From Roseococcus microcysteis (lineage in GTDB: Bacteria > Pseudomonadota > Alphaproteobacteria > Acetobacterales > Acetobacteraceae): a stretch of DNA of 64,000 bases. The notes below the pieces were generated by a model. That model did no database searches, was not told the DNA's origin, and saw only the letters and a program-made list of their open reading frames with translations. The position numbers and the translations under genes are program-made. The stretch covers positions 3,984,501-4,048,500 of the forward strand of contig NZ_CP061718.1 of assembly GCF_014764365.1 (NCBI RefSeq). Reading direction: 5' to 3'. Shown here in pieces: positions 1 through 8,496 of this stretch (the first letter of the stretch is position 1; every line of letters starts with the position of its first letter).

Positions 1-1575
1 GACTTCGTCGGCCCCGGCGATTTCCTGGCAATGCGCCACGGCGCGGGGCAGCAGCCGCGCCATGTAGAAGCCCGCGATGGGGCCATAGGCGGGGTCCAGC
101 CGGGCGGCGCGGGCGAGCTGTGCCGCGCCCAGGAACCAACCACAGGCTTCAAGATAGGCGGTGGCGGTCGCCGCCACCTCGGCCGGGCCGGCGCTCAGGA
201 TGCGGCGGGTGGCCCCCTCCAGCGCCTCGGCGGCGGGGGCGAGGCGCGCATCCTCCGCCACGGCGGCGGCCAGCATGGCGCGCAGCGTGGCCCCCTGGTC
301 GCGCGGCAGCTTGCGGGTGACGAGGTCCAGCGCCTGGATGCCGTTCGTGCCCTCATAGATGGGGCAGATGCGCGAATCGCGCAGCACCTGGGCGGCGCCC
401 GTATCCTCCACGAAGCCCATGCCCCCATGCACCTGCACGCCGAGCGAGGCCGCGGCCACGCCCCGGTCCGTGCACCAGGACTTCACGATGGGCGTCAGCA
501 GGGCGAGCTTTTCCTCCGCCCCCGCCACGCCGGCCCGCGCCGCATCGGCCGCGACGCAGGCTTCCAGGGCCAGGAACCGCCCGGCCAGGGTGGTGGCCCG
601 CATCTCGGCCAGCATCCGCGCCACATCGGGGTGGCGGGCGATAGGCTTGCCGCCCTGCTCGCGCCCCTCGGCATAGGCGGTGGCCAGGTGCAGCGCCCGC
701 GCCCCGGCCGCCACCCCCTCGATGCCGACCTGGAGGCGGGCATTGTTCATCATGGCGAACATGGCGGGCAGGCCGCGATGGGGCTCGCCGATGAGTTCCG
801 CCTCCGCCCCCTCGAACAGCATGATGCAGGTGGGCGAGGCATGGATGCCGAGCTTGCGCTCGATCCCCCCGCAGCGCACCGCGTTGCGGCTGCCATCCGC
901 CTTCAGCTTCGGGCAGGCGAAGAGCGAAATCCCGCGCGACCCCGCCGGCGCCTCCGGCAACCGGGCCAGCACCAGGTGCAGGGTGTTCGCGGCGAGGTCG
1001 TTCTCGCCATAGGTGATGTAGATCTTCTGGCCGTGCAGGGCGTAGCGGCCATCGCCCAGCGGCTCCGCCCGGGTGCGGACGGTGGAGAGGTCACTGCCCG
1101 CCTGGGGCTCGGTCAGGCACATGGTGCCATTCCATTCGCCCGAGACCAGCGGCGGCAGCAGGCGCCCGGCCTGGTCCTCCGTGGCGTGGCGTTCCAGCAG
1201 CTCGATGGCGCCCCAGGTCAGGGTGGGGCAGAGGCTGAAGGCGTGGTCGGCCGTGGTCAGCAGCTCCTTCATGGCGGCCGCCAGCGCGAAGGGCAGGCCC
1301 TGGCCGCCATGGGCCTCGCCCGCCGGCAGCCCCTGCCAGCCGGCCTCGATCCACTTGGCGTAGATGTCGCGGTAGGCGGGAGGGCAGCGCACCTCGCCGC
1401 CTTCGAAGCGGGCGCCCTGGCGGTCCGCCTCCAGCCGGTGCGGCTCGACCACGCCCTCGGTGAATTTCCGCATCTCCTCCAGCAGGGCGGCCACGTCGTC
1501 GGCGCCCAGCACCTCCTCGGGGATGGGGTGCAGCCGGGTGAGGGCGAAGCGGATGTCGTCGAGCTGGCTGGTCAT
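1..1575 (-). CDS. Acyl-CoA dehydrogenase, DmdC-like long form (C-terminus beyond window)
   Basis: FAD-dependent enzyme that should oxidise an acyl-CoA to the 2-enoyl-CoA in the cytoplasm. ATG at 1575; 525 codons are visible and the frame is still open at base 1, so a short C-terminal part is missing (the family is about 590 residues). Seen: the FAD/substrate-loop motif LTEPQAGSDL near residue 153, GQKIYITYGE near 183, and YEGTNGIQ near 402, whose Glu is the usual catalytic base. The length and the N-terminal extension resemble 3-methylmercaptopropionyl-CoA dehydrogenase (DmdC) and relatives rather than short 380-residue enzymes. The start overlaps the stop of the upstream FAD oxidase gene (ATGA), suggesting coupled translation. 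The substrate cannot be told from sequence. Confidence 0.9.
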   Translation of the reverse strand, partial: MTSQLDDIRFALTRLHPIPEEVLGADDVAALLEEMRKFTEGVVEPHRLEADRQGARFEGGEVRCPPAYRDIYAKWIEAGWQGLPAGEAHGGQGLPFALAAAMKELLTTADHAFSLCPTLTWGAIELLERHATEDQAGRLLPPLVSGEWNGTMCLTEPQAGSDLSTVRTRAEPLGDGRYALHGQKIYITYGENDLAANTLHLVLARLPEAPAGSRGISLFACPKLKADGSRNAVRCGGIERKLGIHASPTCIMLFEGAEAELIGEPHRGLPAMFAMMNNARLQVGIEGVAAGARALHLATAYAEGREQGGKPIARHPDVARMLAEMRATTLAGRFLALEACVAADAARAGVAGAEEKLALLTPIVKSWCTDRGVAAASLGVQVHGGMGFVEDTGAAQVLRDSRICPIYEGTNGIQALDLVTRKLPRDQGATLRAMLAAAVAEDARLAPAAEALEGATRRILSAGPAEVAATATAYLEACGWFLGAAQLARAARLDPAYGPIAGFYMARLLPRAVAHCQEIAGADEV

Positions 1576-2699
1576 GCGGGCAGGCTCTCCTCTCCGGCGG
1601 CCCAGGCCGAGAAGCCCGCCGCGTCCTCGTTGCGCGCGATGGCGCGGGCGAGGCGAAGCCCCAGCACCGCGCCGAACTTGAAGCCATGGCCGGAGAAGCC
1701 GCTCATCACCCAGGCCCGCGGCGACAGGGGCTCGATGATGAAGCGCTCTTCATCCTCCACATCGTAGAAGCAGTTGGCACTGTCAACCAGCGTGAAGCCG
1801 TCCAGCCCGGGGATGCGGGCGCGGGCCAGGTCCAGGATGCGCGCCACCTCGCGCGGGTCGGCCTCGCGCGTGGGTTCGTCCGGGTCGCCCTGGCGGGAGA
1901 AGCTGTGGTCGCCGATCTTGAGCGGGGTGCCAGCCACGGGCGGCACCAGGTAGAAGCCGCCCGTCTCGCCCAGTTCCAGCACCATGGGGGCGCGTTCCCA
2001 TTGCGGCAGGGTGGCGGCGGGCGGCATCAGGCGGATGATGACCTGGCGCGAGGCGACGACGCGCCCCGCCAGCGCCGGCAGCAGCCGCGGCGCCCAGGGC
2101 CCGGCGGCGACCACCAGCACGTCCGCCGCGCGGGTTGCGCCGTTCTCCAGCGTGAGGGCGCCACGGGCCGCGTCCACCGAGATGGCGCGGGCCTGCTCGA
2201 ACACCACGCCGCCTTCGCGCAGATGGTCCGCCAGCGCGCCCACGATCCGCCCGGCCAGCAGCACGCCGCCCAGCGGGCAGAACAGCGCATCCGCCACATG
2301 GCCACCGGAGAGATAGGGGAAGCGCGCCTCGACCTCGGCGCCCGTCAAATCCTCGGTCGGGTAGCCGCCGATCGCGAGGCCCGCGCGGCTGCGCTGCACA
2401 AGGGTGCAGCCCGGTTCGTCAATGGTCAGCACCCCGGTCGGGATGTGCAACACCTGGCCGAGTTCGGCCCAGAGCTCCTCCCAGGCGGCATAGGCGGCGT
2501 CCACCATCCGCATATAGCCATGCTGCCCGCCATAGCTGTGGCGAATCAACCTGTGGTGGTCCACCGAGGCGCCATGCGGGTTGGGCGGCGTGGCCTGGTC
2601 CACCACCGTCACGGCGAAGCCCTCGCGCCGCAGCCCCCAGGCGGCGCCGAGCCCCATGATGCCGGCGCCGAGGACGAGAGCGGTTGGACGGTTCTGCAT
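1572..2699 (-). CDS. FAD-dependent amine oxidase, monomeric sarcosine oxidase / N-methyltryptophan oxidase (SolA) type
   Basis: Predicted to oxidise an N-methyl or secondary amino acid with release of H2O2. 375 residues from ATG 2699; a TTG nine bases upstream is the alternative start. Seen: an N-terminal dinucleotide fold GAGIMGLGAAWGL, the RLIRHSYG segment typical of monomeric sarcosine oxidases, and near residue 310 a Cys in NCFYDVEDEERFII at the position where this family attaches FAD covalently, followed by GFSGHGFKFG. The catalytic framework therefore looks complete. It lies between an enoyl-CoA hydratase (64-bp gap) and the acyl-CoA dehydrogenase (4-bp overlap). The substrate is not determinable. 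Confidence 0.87.
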   Translation of the reverse strand: MQNRPTALVLGAGIMGLGAAWGLRREGFAVTVVDQATPPNPHGASVDHHRLIRHSYGGQHGYMRMVDAAYAAWEELWAELGQVLHIPTGVLTIDEPGCTLVQRSRAGLAIGGYPTEDLTGAEVEARFPYLSGGHVADALFCPLGGVLLAGRIVGALADHLREGGVVFEQARAISVDAARGALTLENGATRAADVLVVAAGPWAPRLLPALAGRVVASRQVIIRLMPPAATLPQWERAPMVLELGETGGFYLVPPVAGTPLKIGDHSFSRQGDPDEPTREADPREVARILDLARARIPGLDGFTLVDSANCFYDVEDEERFIIEPLSPRAWVMSGFSGHGFKFGAVLGLRLARAIARNEDAAGFSAWAAGEESLPA

Positions 2700-2763
2700 T
2701 CCATCCAACCTAGCGCATTTTCGCCCGTGTCACAGGGGCGTTTAGGGTTCGTTACCCTCCCGG

Positions 2764-3543
2764 TCAGCGTCCCTGCCAGACGGCCGGCCGGCGGGCCAAG
2801 AAGGCCTCCACCCCCTCGGCGAAGTCCCGGCTGGTGAAGCACATCTCCACCAGGTCATCGCCGTTGATCTCCCGCAGGGGGGCGCGCAGGCGGCGCAGGG
2901 CCTCCTTGCAGGCGCGCAACGTCAGCGGGGCATGGCCCGCCACCGTGGCGGCGAGTTCCGCCGCCCGCGCCTGGAGGGAGGCATGGTCGGGCAGGATTTC
3001 CGACAGCAGCCCCCAGGCCTTCATCTCCTCCGCCTCGATCAGGCGCGAGGTGTAGACCAGGTCCATCACCCGCGTGGGCCCGATCATGGTGGAGAGCCGG
3101 GCGAAATTCGCCATCGAGAGCGTGTTGCCCAGGGTGCGCGCGATGGGGAAGCCATAGCGCGCATTGGCCGCCCCGATGCGGAGGTCGCACACCGCGGCGA
3201 TTCCCGCGCCACCCCCGGTGCAGGCGCCCGCGATGGCCGCGATGGTGGGTTTGATGCAGGTCTCGAGCGCGGTCATGATCCGGTCGATCTTTTCCTCATA
3301 GGCGAGCGCATCCTCGGCCGTGCGGAAATTCGTGAACTGGCTGATGTCGGTGCCCGCGGCGAAGGCCTTCTCCCCCGCGCCGGTGATGACGATGGCCTTG
3401 ATGGCGTCGTCCGTGTTGGCCTGGGTCGCCAGCTTGGCCAGGCCCTCATACATCTCGAAGGTCATGGCGTTGCGCGCCTGGGGGCGGTTCAGGGTCACGA
3501 AGGCGATCCCGTCCCGGTGCTCGATCAACAATTCACTCGACAT
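2764..3543 (-). CDS. Enoyl-CoA hydratase/isomerase (crotonase) family protein
   Basis: 259 residues, normal length for a crotonase. The start at 3543 (MSSELLIEH) is chosen because GGAGG lies just upstream; the frame stays open much further only as antisense of the neighbouring genes. Seen: TLNRPQARNAMT at the N-terminus, the CoA-pocket segment AAGTDISQF, and the oxyanion-hole segment GACTGGGAGIA. The stretch around RTLGNTLSMANFARL lacks the usual Glu-bearing PExGL/GGTQ motif, so it may not be a classical hydratase. It is divergent from the CoA-transferase at 3631 (87-bp gap). Confidence 0.9.
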   Translation of the reverse strand: MSSELLIEHRDGIAFVTLNRPQARNAMTFEMYEGLAKLATQANTDDAIKAIVITGAGEKAFAAGTDISQFTNFRTAEDALAYEEKIDRIMTALETCIKPTIAAIAGACTGGGAGIAAVCDLRIGAANARYGFPIARTLGNTLSMANFARLSTMIGPTRVMDLVYTSRLIEAEEMKAWGLLSEILPDHASLQARAAELAATVAGHAPLTLRACKEALRRLRAPLREINGDDLVEMCFTSRDFAEGVEAFLARRPAVWQGR

Positions 3544-3630
3544 GTTCTGTTCCTCCATTTCCCGGGCAGGGTTGCAGCGAAAGCCGCGGGGTGGAAGATG
3601 CGCACGCGCAGTCGCCAGGGGACCCATGCC

Positions 3631-4803
3631 ATGATGCCGCTTTCCCGTTTCACCGTGCTCGACCTCACCCGCGTCCGTTCGGGTCCCACCTGCGTGCGGC
3701 AGCTCGCCGACTGGGGTGCCAATGTCATCAAGGTCGAGGCCACGGATGAGGTGGACACCGGCAAGGGGCTGGGCGGCGAACGCCATGGCCCGGACTTCCA
3801 GCTGGTGCACCGCAACAAGCGCGGCATCACGCTGAACCTGAAGTCCGAGGAGGGACGGGCCACCTTCCACCGCCTCGTGCAGAAGGCCGATGTGGTGGTG
3901 GAAAACTACCGCCCCGACGTGAAGAACCGCCTGGGCGTGGATTACGAGACGCTGTCCAGGATCAACCCGCGCATCGTGCTGGGCTCCATCAGCGGCTTCG
4001 GCCAGACCGGCCCCTATGCGAAGCGGCCAGGCTTCGACCAGATCGCCCAGGGCATGGGCGGGCTGATGAGCGTGACGGGCCTGCCCGGCCAGGGCCCCGT
4101 GCGCGCGGGCATTCCCGTGGCGGACCTCACGGCCGGCCTCTATTGCGCGCTGGGCATCATGGTGGCGCTGCTGGAGCGCGAGAGCACGGGCAAGGGCCGC
4201 TGGGTGCATACCTCGCTGCTGGAGGCCATGATCGCGATGATGGACTTCCAGGCCACCCGCTGGACCATGGCGGGCGAGGTGCCGCCCCAGGCCGGCAATG
4301 ACCACCCGACCACCGTGCCCACCGGCCTGTTCACCACGACCGATGGCGTGGTGAACCTGGCCGGCGGCGGCCAGCAGATGTGGGAGCGCATCGTCTCCGT
4401 CCTCGGCATCCAGGAGGAAGCCAAGGACCCCGACGTGGCGAATGACAAGCTGCGGTCCAAGAACCGCGCCAAGACCAACGCCATGCTCCAGAAGGTGATC
4501 GGCACCAACACCAGCGCGCATTGGGTGGCGGAATTCAACAAGGCGGGCGTGCCCTGCGGCCCCGTCTATTCCATGGACCAGGTCTTCGCCGATGAGCAGG
4601 TGAAGCATCTGGGCATCGCCATGCCCGTGCAGCACCCCAAGCTGGGCGAGATCACGCTGGTGCGCGCGCCCATGCAGATCGAGGGCGTGGCATGCGCCCG
4701 CAACCCGACGCCCGAGCGCGGCCAGCACACGGATGAGGTCCTGGCCGAATTCGGCTTCACGGCCGAGGAAATCGCCGCCCTGCGCGCGGCGAAGGCCATC
4801 TGA
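3631..4803 (+). CDS. CaiB/BaiF family CoA-transferase
   Basis: Family III CoA-transferase that should move CoA between carboxylic acids through an aspartyl-CoA intermediate. 390 residues from ATG 3631, preceded by AGGGGA; a second ATG follows at once. Seen: LTRVRSGPTCVRQLADWGANVIKVE near the N-terminus, NKRGITLNLK, and the probable catalytic Asp in PVADLTAGLY. The stop abuts the ATG of the tartrate dehydratase gene at 4804 with no gap, so the two are surely co-transcribed. That context suggests a hydroxy-acid or dicarboxylate substrate, but this is inference. Confidence 0.9.
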   Translation: MMPLSRFTVLDLTRVRSGPTCVRQLADWGANVIKVEATDEVDTGKGLGGERHGPDFQLVHRNKRGITLNLKSEEGRATFHRLVQKADVVVENYRPDVKNRLGVDYETLSRINPRIVLGSISGFGQTGPYAKRPGFDQIAQGMGGLMSVTGLPGQGPVRAGIPVADLTAGLYCALGIMVALLERESTGKGRWVHTSLLEAMIAMMDFQATRWTMAGEVPPQAGNDHPTTVPTGLFTTTDGVVNLAGGGQQMWERIVSVLGIQEEAKDPDVANDKLRSKNRAKTNAMLQKVIGTNTSAHWVAEFNKAGVPCGPVYSMDQVFADEQVKHLGIAMPVQHPKLGEITLVRAPMQIEGVACARNPTPERGQHTDEVLAEFGFTAEEIAALRAAKAI

Positions 4804-5979
4804 ATGCGCATCGCGTCCATCCGCCAGGGCGTGGTGCCGATCAGCAGCAGCATCGCCAACGCCTATATTGATTTCTCCAAGATGACGGCCAGCGTGGTGG
4901 CCGTCACCGTCGAATCCGGCGATGGCCGCAAGGCCACGGGCTATGGCTTCAACTCCAATGGCCGCTACGCCCAGCCGGGCTTGCTGGCCGAGCGCTTCAT
5001 CCCGCGCCTCGAAGCCGTGGGCGAGTTGCCCGCCCATGAAGATGGCGGCTTCGACCCCATCCCCGCCTGGACGGCGATGATGAAGAACGAAAAGCCGGGC
5101 GGCCATGGTGACCGTTCGGTGGCCGTCGGCGTGCTCGACATGGCGCTGTGGGACGCGGCGGCGAAGCTCGCCGGCGTGCCGCTGTGGAAGCTGCTGGCCG
5201 ACCGCTACAACCAGGGCCGCGCCGATGAGCAGGCCTGGGTCTATGCCGCCGGCGGCTACTACCAGCCGGGCAAGGATGTCGAGGCGCTGGTCGAGGAGAT
5301 GAAGCGCTATCTCGGCCTCGGCTACAGCGTGGTCAAGATGAAGATCGGCGGCTCGCCCGGCATGGGCGTGCGTGAGGCGCTGCTGCTGGACCTCCAGCGG
5401 ATCGAGGCCGTGCTGAAGCTGCTGGACGGCGCGGGGCACCGGCTCTGCGTGGACGTGAACGGGCGCTTTGGTTTGCACGCGGCCCTCAGCTACGCCGCCG
5501 CCATCCAGGGCTTCGGCCTGCGCTGGTATGAGGAGCCGCTGGACCCGCTGGACTACAGCACCCATGCGACGCTGGCCGAGCATTACGCCCCGCCGATCGC
5601 GACGGGCGAGAACCTCTTCTCCATGCTGGACGCGCGCAACCTGATCCGCCATGGCGGGCTGCGCCCGGACCGCGACGTGCTGCAGTTTGACCCCGCACTG
5701 TCCTATGGGCTGGTGGAATATCTCCGCACGCTGGAGATGCTGCGCGAACACGGCTGGTCACCCCGCCGCTGCGTGCCGCATGGCGGGCACCAATTCGCGC
5801 TGAACATCGCCGTCGGCCTGGGGCTGGGTGGCAATGAAAGCTATCCGGAGGTCTTCGCGCCCTTCGGCGGCTTCGCCGACAGCACGCCCGTCGAGAACAG
5901 CCGCATCCGCATGCCCGACATCCCGGGCATCGGCTTCGAGGCGAAGTCCGACCTCTACGCCGTGCTGCGCGACCTCTGA
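4804..5979 (+). CDS. tarD: D(-)-tartrate dehydratase, enolase superfamily
   Basis: Mg-dependent dehydratase predicted to convert D(-)-tartrate to oxaloacetate. 391 residues. The sequence closely follows, from memory, the characterised Bradyrhizobium enzyme over its whole length: NAYIDFSKMT, GYGFNSNGRY, NEKPGGHG, YAAGGYY, ATGENLFS, DARNLIRHGG, CVPHGGHQ and GLGLGGNESYPE. Catalytic parts are visible: the KxK pair in VVKMKIGG, metal ligands in VDVNGRFG, EEPLDP and ATGEN, and the His of PHGGHQ. It directly follows a CoA-transferase and precedes mobB by 7 bp. No canonical dedicated tartrate transporter is adjacent; one of the Bug receptors could serve. Confidence 0.9.
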   Translation: MRIASIRQGVVPISSSIANAYIDFSKMTASVVAVTVESGDGRKATGYGFNSNGRYAQPGLLAERFIPRLEAVGELPAHEDGGFDPIPAWTAMMKNEKPGGHGDRSVAVGVLDMALWDAAAKLAGVPLWKLLADRYNQGRADEQAWVYAAGGYYQPGKDVEALVEEMKRYLGLGYSVVKMKIGGSPGMGVREALLLDLQRIEAVLKLLDGAGHRLCVDVNGRFGLHAALSYAAAIQGFGLRWYEEPLDPLDYSTHATLAEHYAPPIATGENLFSMLDARNLIRHGGLRPDRDVLQFDPALSYGLVEYLRTLEMLREHGWSPRRCVPHGGHQFALNIAVGLGLGGNESYPEVFAPFGGFADSTPVENSRIRMPDIPGIGFEAKSDLYAVLRDL

Positions 5980-5986
5980 GCCCTCC

Positions 5987-6493
5987 ATGCGCGTGATCGG
6001 CTTCGCCGGCTGGAGCGGTGCCGGCAAGACCACGCTGGTCACGCGCCTCATTCCCTGGCTGGCCGGGCAGGGGCTCACGGTTTCCACCATCAAGCACGCG
6101 CATCACCGCTTTGACCTCGACCGGCCGGGCAAGGATTCGCACGCGCATCGCGAGGCAGGTGCGGCGCAGGTGCTGCTGGCCTCCTCGCAACGCTGGGCGC
6201 TGCTGACCGAGCATCGCGGCGCGCCGGAGCCGGAACTGCCCGAATTGCTGGCGCAGCTCGCCCCCGTGGATCTGGTGCTGGTGGAGGGCTTCAAATCCGG
6301 CCCCCATCCGCGCATCGAGGTGCACCGCGCCGCCTTGGGCCAGCCCTATCTCCACCCGGACCAGCCCGGCATCGTGGCGCTGGCGAGCGACGCGCCGCCG
6401 CCCCCCGGCGCCCCGCCGCATCTGGACCTGGACGACATCCCGGCCATCGGCGCCGCGGCACTTCGCCTCGCGGTGCCGCGCGCGGCGCTGTAG
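5987..6493 (+). CDS. mobB: Molybdopterin-guanine dinucleotide biosynthesis adaptor protein MobB
   Basis: GTP-binding accessory protein of the last molybdenum cofactor step (attachment of GMP by MobA). 168 residues from ATG 5987. Seen: a P-loop GWSGAGKTTLV at residues 6-16, STIKHAHHRFDLD and DLVLVEGFKSGPHPRIEVHR, all hallmarks of MobB. Seven bases after tarD and nine before moeA, so within the same run of genes. No mobA is in the window. Confidence 0.93.
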   Translation: MRVIGFAGWSGAGKTTLVTRLIPWLAGQGLTVSTIKHAHHRFDLDRPGKDSHAHREAGAAQVLLASSQRWALLTEHRGAPEPELPELLAQLAPVDLVLVEGFKSGPHPRIEVHRAALGQPYLHPDQPGIVALASDAPPPPGAPPHLDLDDIPAIGAAALRLAVPRAAL

Positions 6494-6502
6494 CCTCGCG
6501 CC

Positions 6503-7711
6503 ATGGCGCTCCCTGACGACTGCTTCGCGCTGGACGATTCCCCGCTGACGGTCGAGGCCGCGCAGGCGCTGATCGCCGCGCGCGTCACCCCGCTTGGCGG
6601 CGAGGAATGGGTGCCGCTCATCGCCGCGCTGGGGCGCGTGCTGGCGCGGCCGCTCCACGCCGCGACACCGCTGCCGCCCTTCACCAATGCGGCGCTAGAT
6701 GGCTACGCCTTCCAGCACCCCGCGACCGGCCCGCTGCCCATCGCGGCCCGCATCACGGCCGGGCAGGCGGCGGGCGCGCTGGAGCCCGGCACCGCCGCGC
6801 GCATCTTCACCGGCGCCGCCCTGCCCGAGGGCGCGGACACGGTGCTGATGCAGGAAGCGGCGCGGCTGGTGGGGGGCGCGCTGCTTGTGCCCCCCGGCCT
6901 CGCCCGCGGCGCCAACACGCGCCGGGCGGGCGAGGAACTGGCCCTCGGCGCCGAGGGCCTGCCCGCGGGCCGCCGTCTGCGCGCACCGGAAATCGGGCTG
7001 GCCGCCGCCCTGGGCGCCGCGACCCTGCCGGTGCGGCCCCTGCTGCGCGTGGGCGTCTTCTCCACGGGCGATGAGCTGGTGCCGCCCGGCCAACCCCTCG
7101 GCCCCGCCCAGGCGCATGACAGCAACCGCTTCACCCTGATGGCGCTGCTGGCCGCGCTGCCCGTCGCCGTCACCGACCACGGCATCCTGCGCGACGACGC
7201 CGCCGAAACCCGCCGTGCCCTGCACGCCGCCGCTGAAAGCCAGGACCTGCTGCTGACGTCCGGTGGCGTCTCGGCGGGCGAGGAGGACCACGTTCGGGCC
7301 AGCCTGGGCCGCCTCGACTTCTGGCGCCTGGCGGTGAAACCGGGGCGGCCGGCCGCGCTGGGCGTGGTGGCGGGCACCCCGTTGCTGGGCCTGCCCGGCA
7401 ACCCGGTGGCGGCGGTGGTGGCCTTCCTGCACCTGGCGCGGCCGCTGGTGCTGCGGCTGGCGGGCGCGCAACCCGAGACGCTGCCCCGCCTCACCGCCAT
7501 CGCGGGCTTCCATCACACGAAACGCCCTGGCCGGCGGGAGTATCTGCGCGTCGCGCTGCGCGACGGCACCGCCCAAAAATTCCCGCGCGAGGGTTCGGCC
7601 TGGCTGACCTCGCTGACGCAATCCGACGCGCTGGCCGAGCTGCCCGAGGCGTTGGAGGTGGTCGGCCCTGGCGATGCGCTCCGCCTTCTCCCCTTCCAGG
7701 GAATTTTCTGA
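6503..7711 (+). CDS. moeA: Molybdopterin molybdenumtransferase MoeA
   Basis: Inserts molybdate into adenylylated molybdopterin. 402 residues, full length. Seen: PPFTNAALDGYAF near the N-terminus (the PxxxxSxMDGYA motif of the family), GVFSTGDELVPPG with the following DSN triplet, the SGGVSAGEEDHV turn, VKPGRP and LGLPGNPVAAVV. ATG at 6503, nine bases after mobB. MobB and MoeA together form the molybdenum cofactor maturation part of this operon. A third cofactor gene is not seen. Confidence 0.95.
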   Translation: MALPDDCFALDDSPLTVEAAQALIAARVTPLGGEEWVPLIAALGRVLARPLHAATPLPPFTNAALDGYAFQHPATGPLPIAARITAGQAAGALEPGTAARIFTGAALPEGADTVLMQEAARLVGGALLVPPGLARGANTRRAGEELALGAEGLPAGRRLRAPEIGLAAALGAATLPVRPLLRVGVFSTGDELVPPGQPLGPAQAHDSNRFTLMALLAALPVAVTDHGILRDDAAETRRALHAAAESQDLLLTSGGVSAGEEDHVRASLGRLDFWRLAVKPGRPAALGVVAGTPLLGLPGNPVAAVVAFLHLARPLVLRLAGAQPETLPRLTAIAGFHHTKRPGRREYLRVALRDGTAQKFPREGSAWLTSLTQSDALAELPEALEVVGPGDALRLLPFQGIF

Positions 7712-7743
7712 CAGGCTCGCCTCAAGACCCTGGAGGAAACCGC

Positions 7744-8496
7744 ATGACCGACCACGTCCAGACCACGCGCGAGGGCGCGGTGCTGACCATCCGCCTCAAC
7801 CGCCCCGACAAGAAGAACGCCCTCACGCGCGAGATGTATGGCGCCATGGGCGCGGCCCTGCGCGCGGCCGCGGGCGACGACGCCGTGCGCGTGATCCTGC
7901 TGGCGGGTGGGGCCGACTTCACCGCGGGCAATGACATCGCGGACTTCGCGGCGGTCGGAGAGCGCAAGCCGGGCGACCCCGGTGCCGCCTTCGAATTCCT
8001 CGAAGCCCTGGTGGGCATGACCAAGCCCGTGGTGGCCGCGGTGCGCGGCAATGCGGTGGGCATCGGCACCACGCTGCTGCTGCATTGCGACGTGGTGGTG
8101 GCCAGCACCACCGCCCGGCTGATGATGCCCTTCACGAAGCTGGCCCTGGTGCCGGAGGCCGGTTCCTCCTTCCTGCTGCCGCTGCGCGTGGGTCCGGCGC
8201 GGGCGAATTGGTGGCTGCTCTCGGGTGCCGCCTTCAGCGGGGCCGAGGCGGCGGAAGCCGGCCTCGCCACCCGCGCCGTCGAGGATGGCGCGGTGGACGC
8301 CACCGCCGCCGAGATGGCCGCAACCCTGGCCGCCCTCCCGCCCGGCTCCGTTCAGGAATCCAAGCGCCTCATCAAGGCCCCGCACGCCGAGGCCCTGCGC
8401 GCGGTCATGGCGGCCGAACGCGTCTCCTTCGGCGAGCGGCTGCGCAGCGAGGAGGCGCAGGCCGCCTTCGCGGGCTTCCTCAAGCGCAAGGGTTGA
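7744..8496 (+). CDS. Enoyl-CoA hydratase family protein
   Basis: 250-residue crotonase-fold protein starting at ATG 7744 after CTGGAGGAAACCGC, a good ribosome site. Seen: IRLNRPDKKNALTREMYG, the pocket segment TAGNDIADF, the oxyanion segment VRGNAVGIGTTLLLHCDVV and LALVPEAGSS, which keeps a Glu at the catalytic position. C-terminal helices are present. It follows moeA by 32 bp. Its last 17 bases overlap the tail of the convergent quinone oxidoreductase gene. Acyl substrate unknown. Confidence 0.9.
   Translation: MTDHVQTTREGAVLTIRLNRPDKKNALTREMYGAMGAALRAAAGDDAVRVILLAGGADFTAGNDIADFAAVGERKPGDPGAAFEFLEALVGMTKPVVAAVRGNAVGIGTTLLLHCDVVVASTTARLMMPFTKLALVPEAGSSFLLPLRVGPARANWWLLSGAAFSGAEAAEAGLATRAVEDGAVDATAAEMAATLAALPPGSVQESKRLIKAPHAEALRAVMAAERVSFGERLRSEEAQAAFAGFLKRKG

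Noticed and set aside
3544-5751. A very long minus-strand open frame running upstream from the enoyl-CoA hydratase across the CoA-transferase and tarD genes
   Set aside because: It is antisense to two well-recognised genes and its translation is rich in His, Arg, Gly and Ala without domain character; such frames are common at 70% G+C. The true start is 3543.
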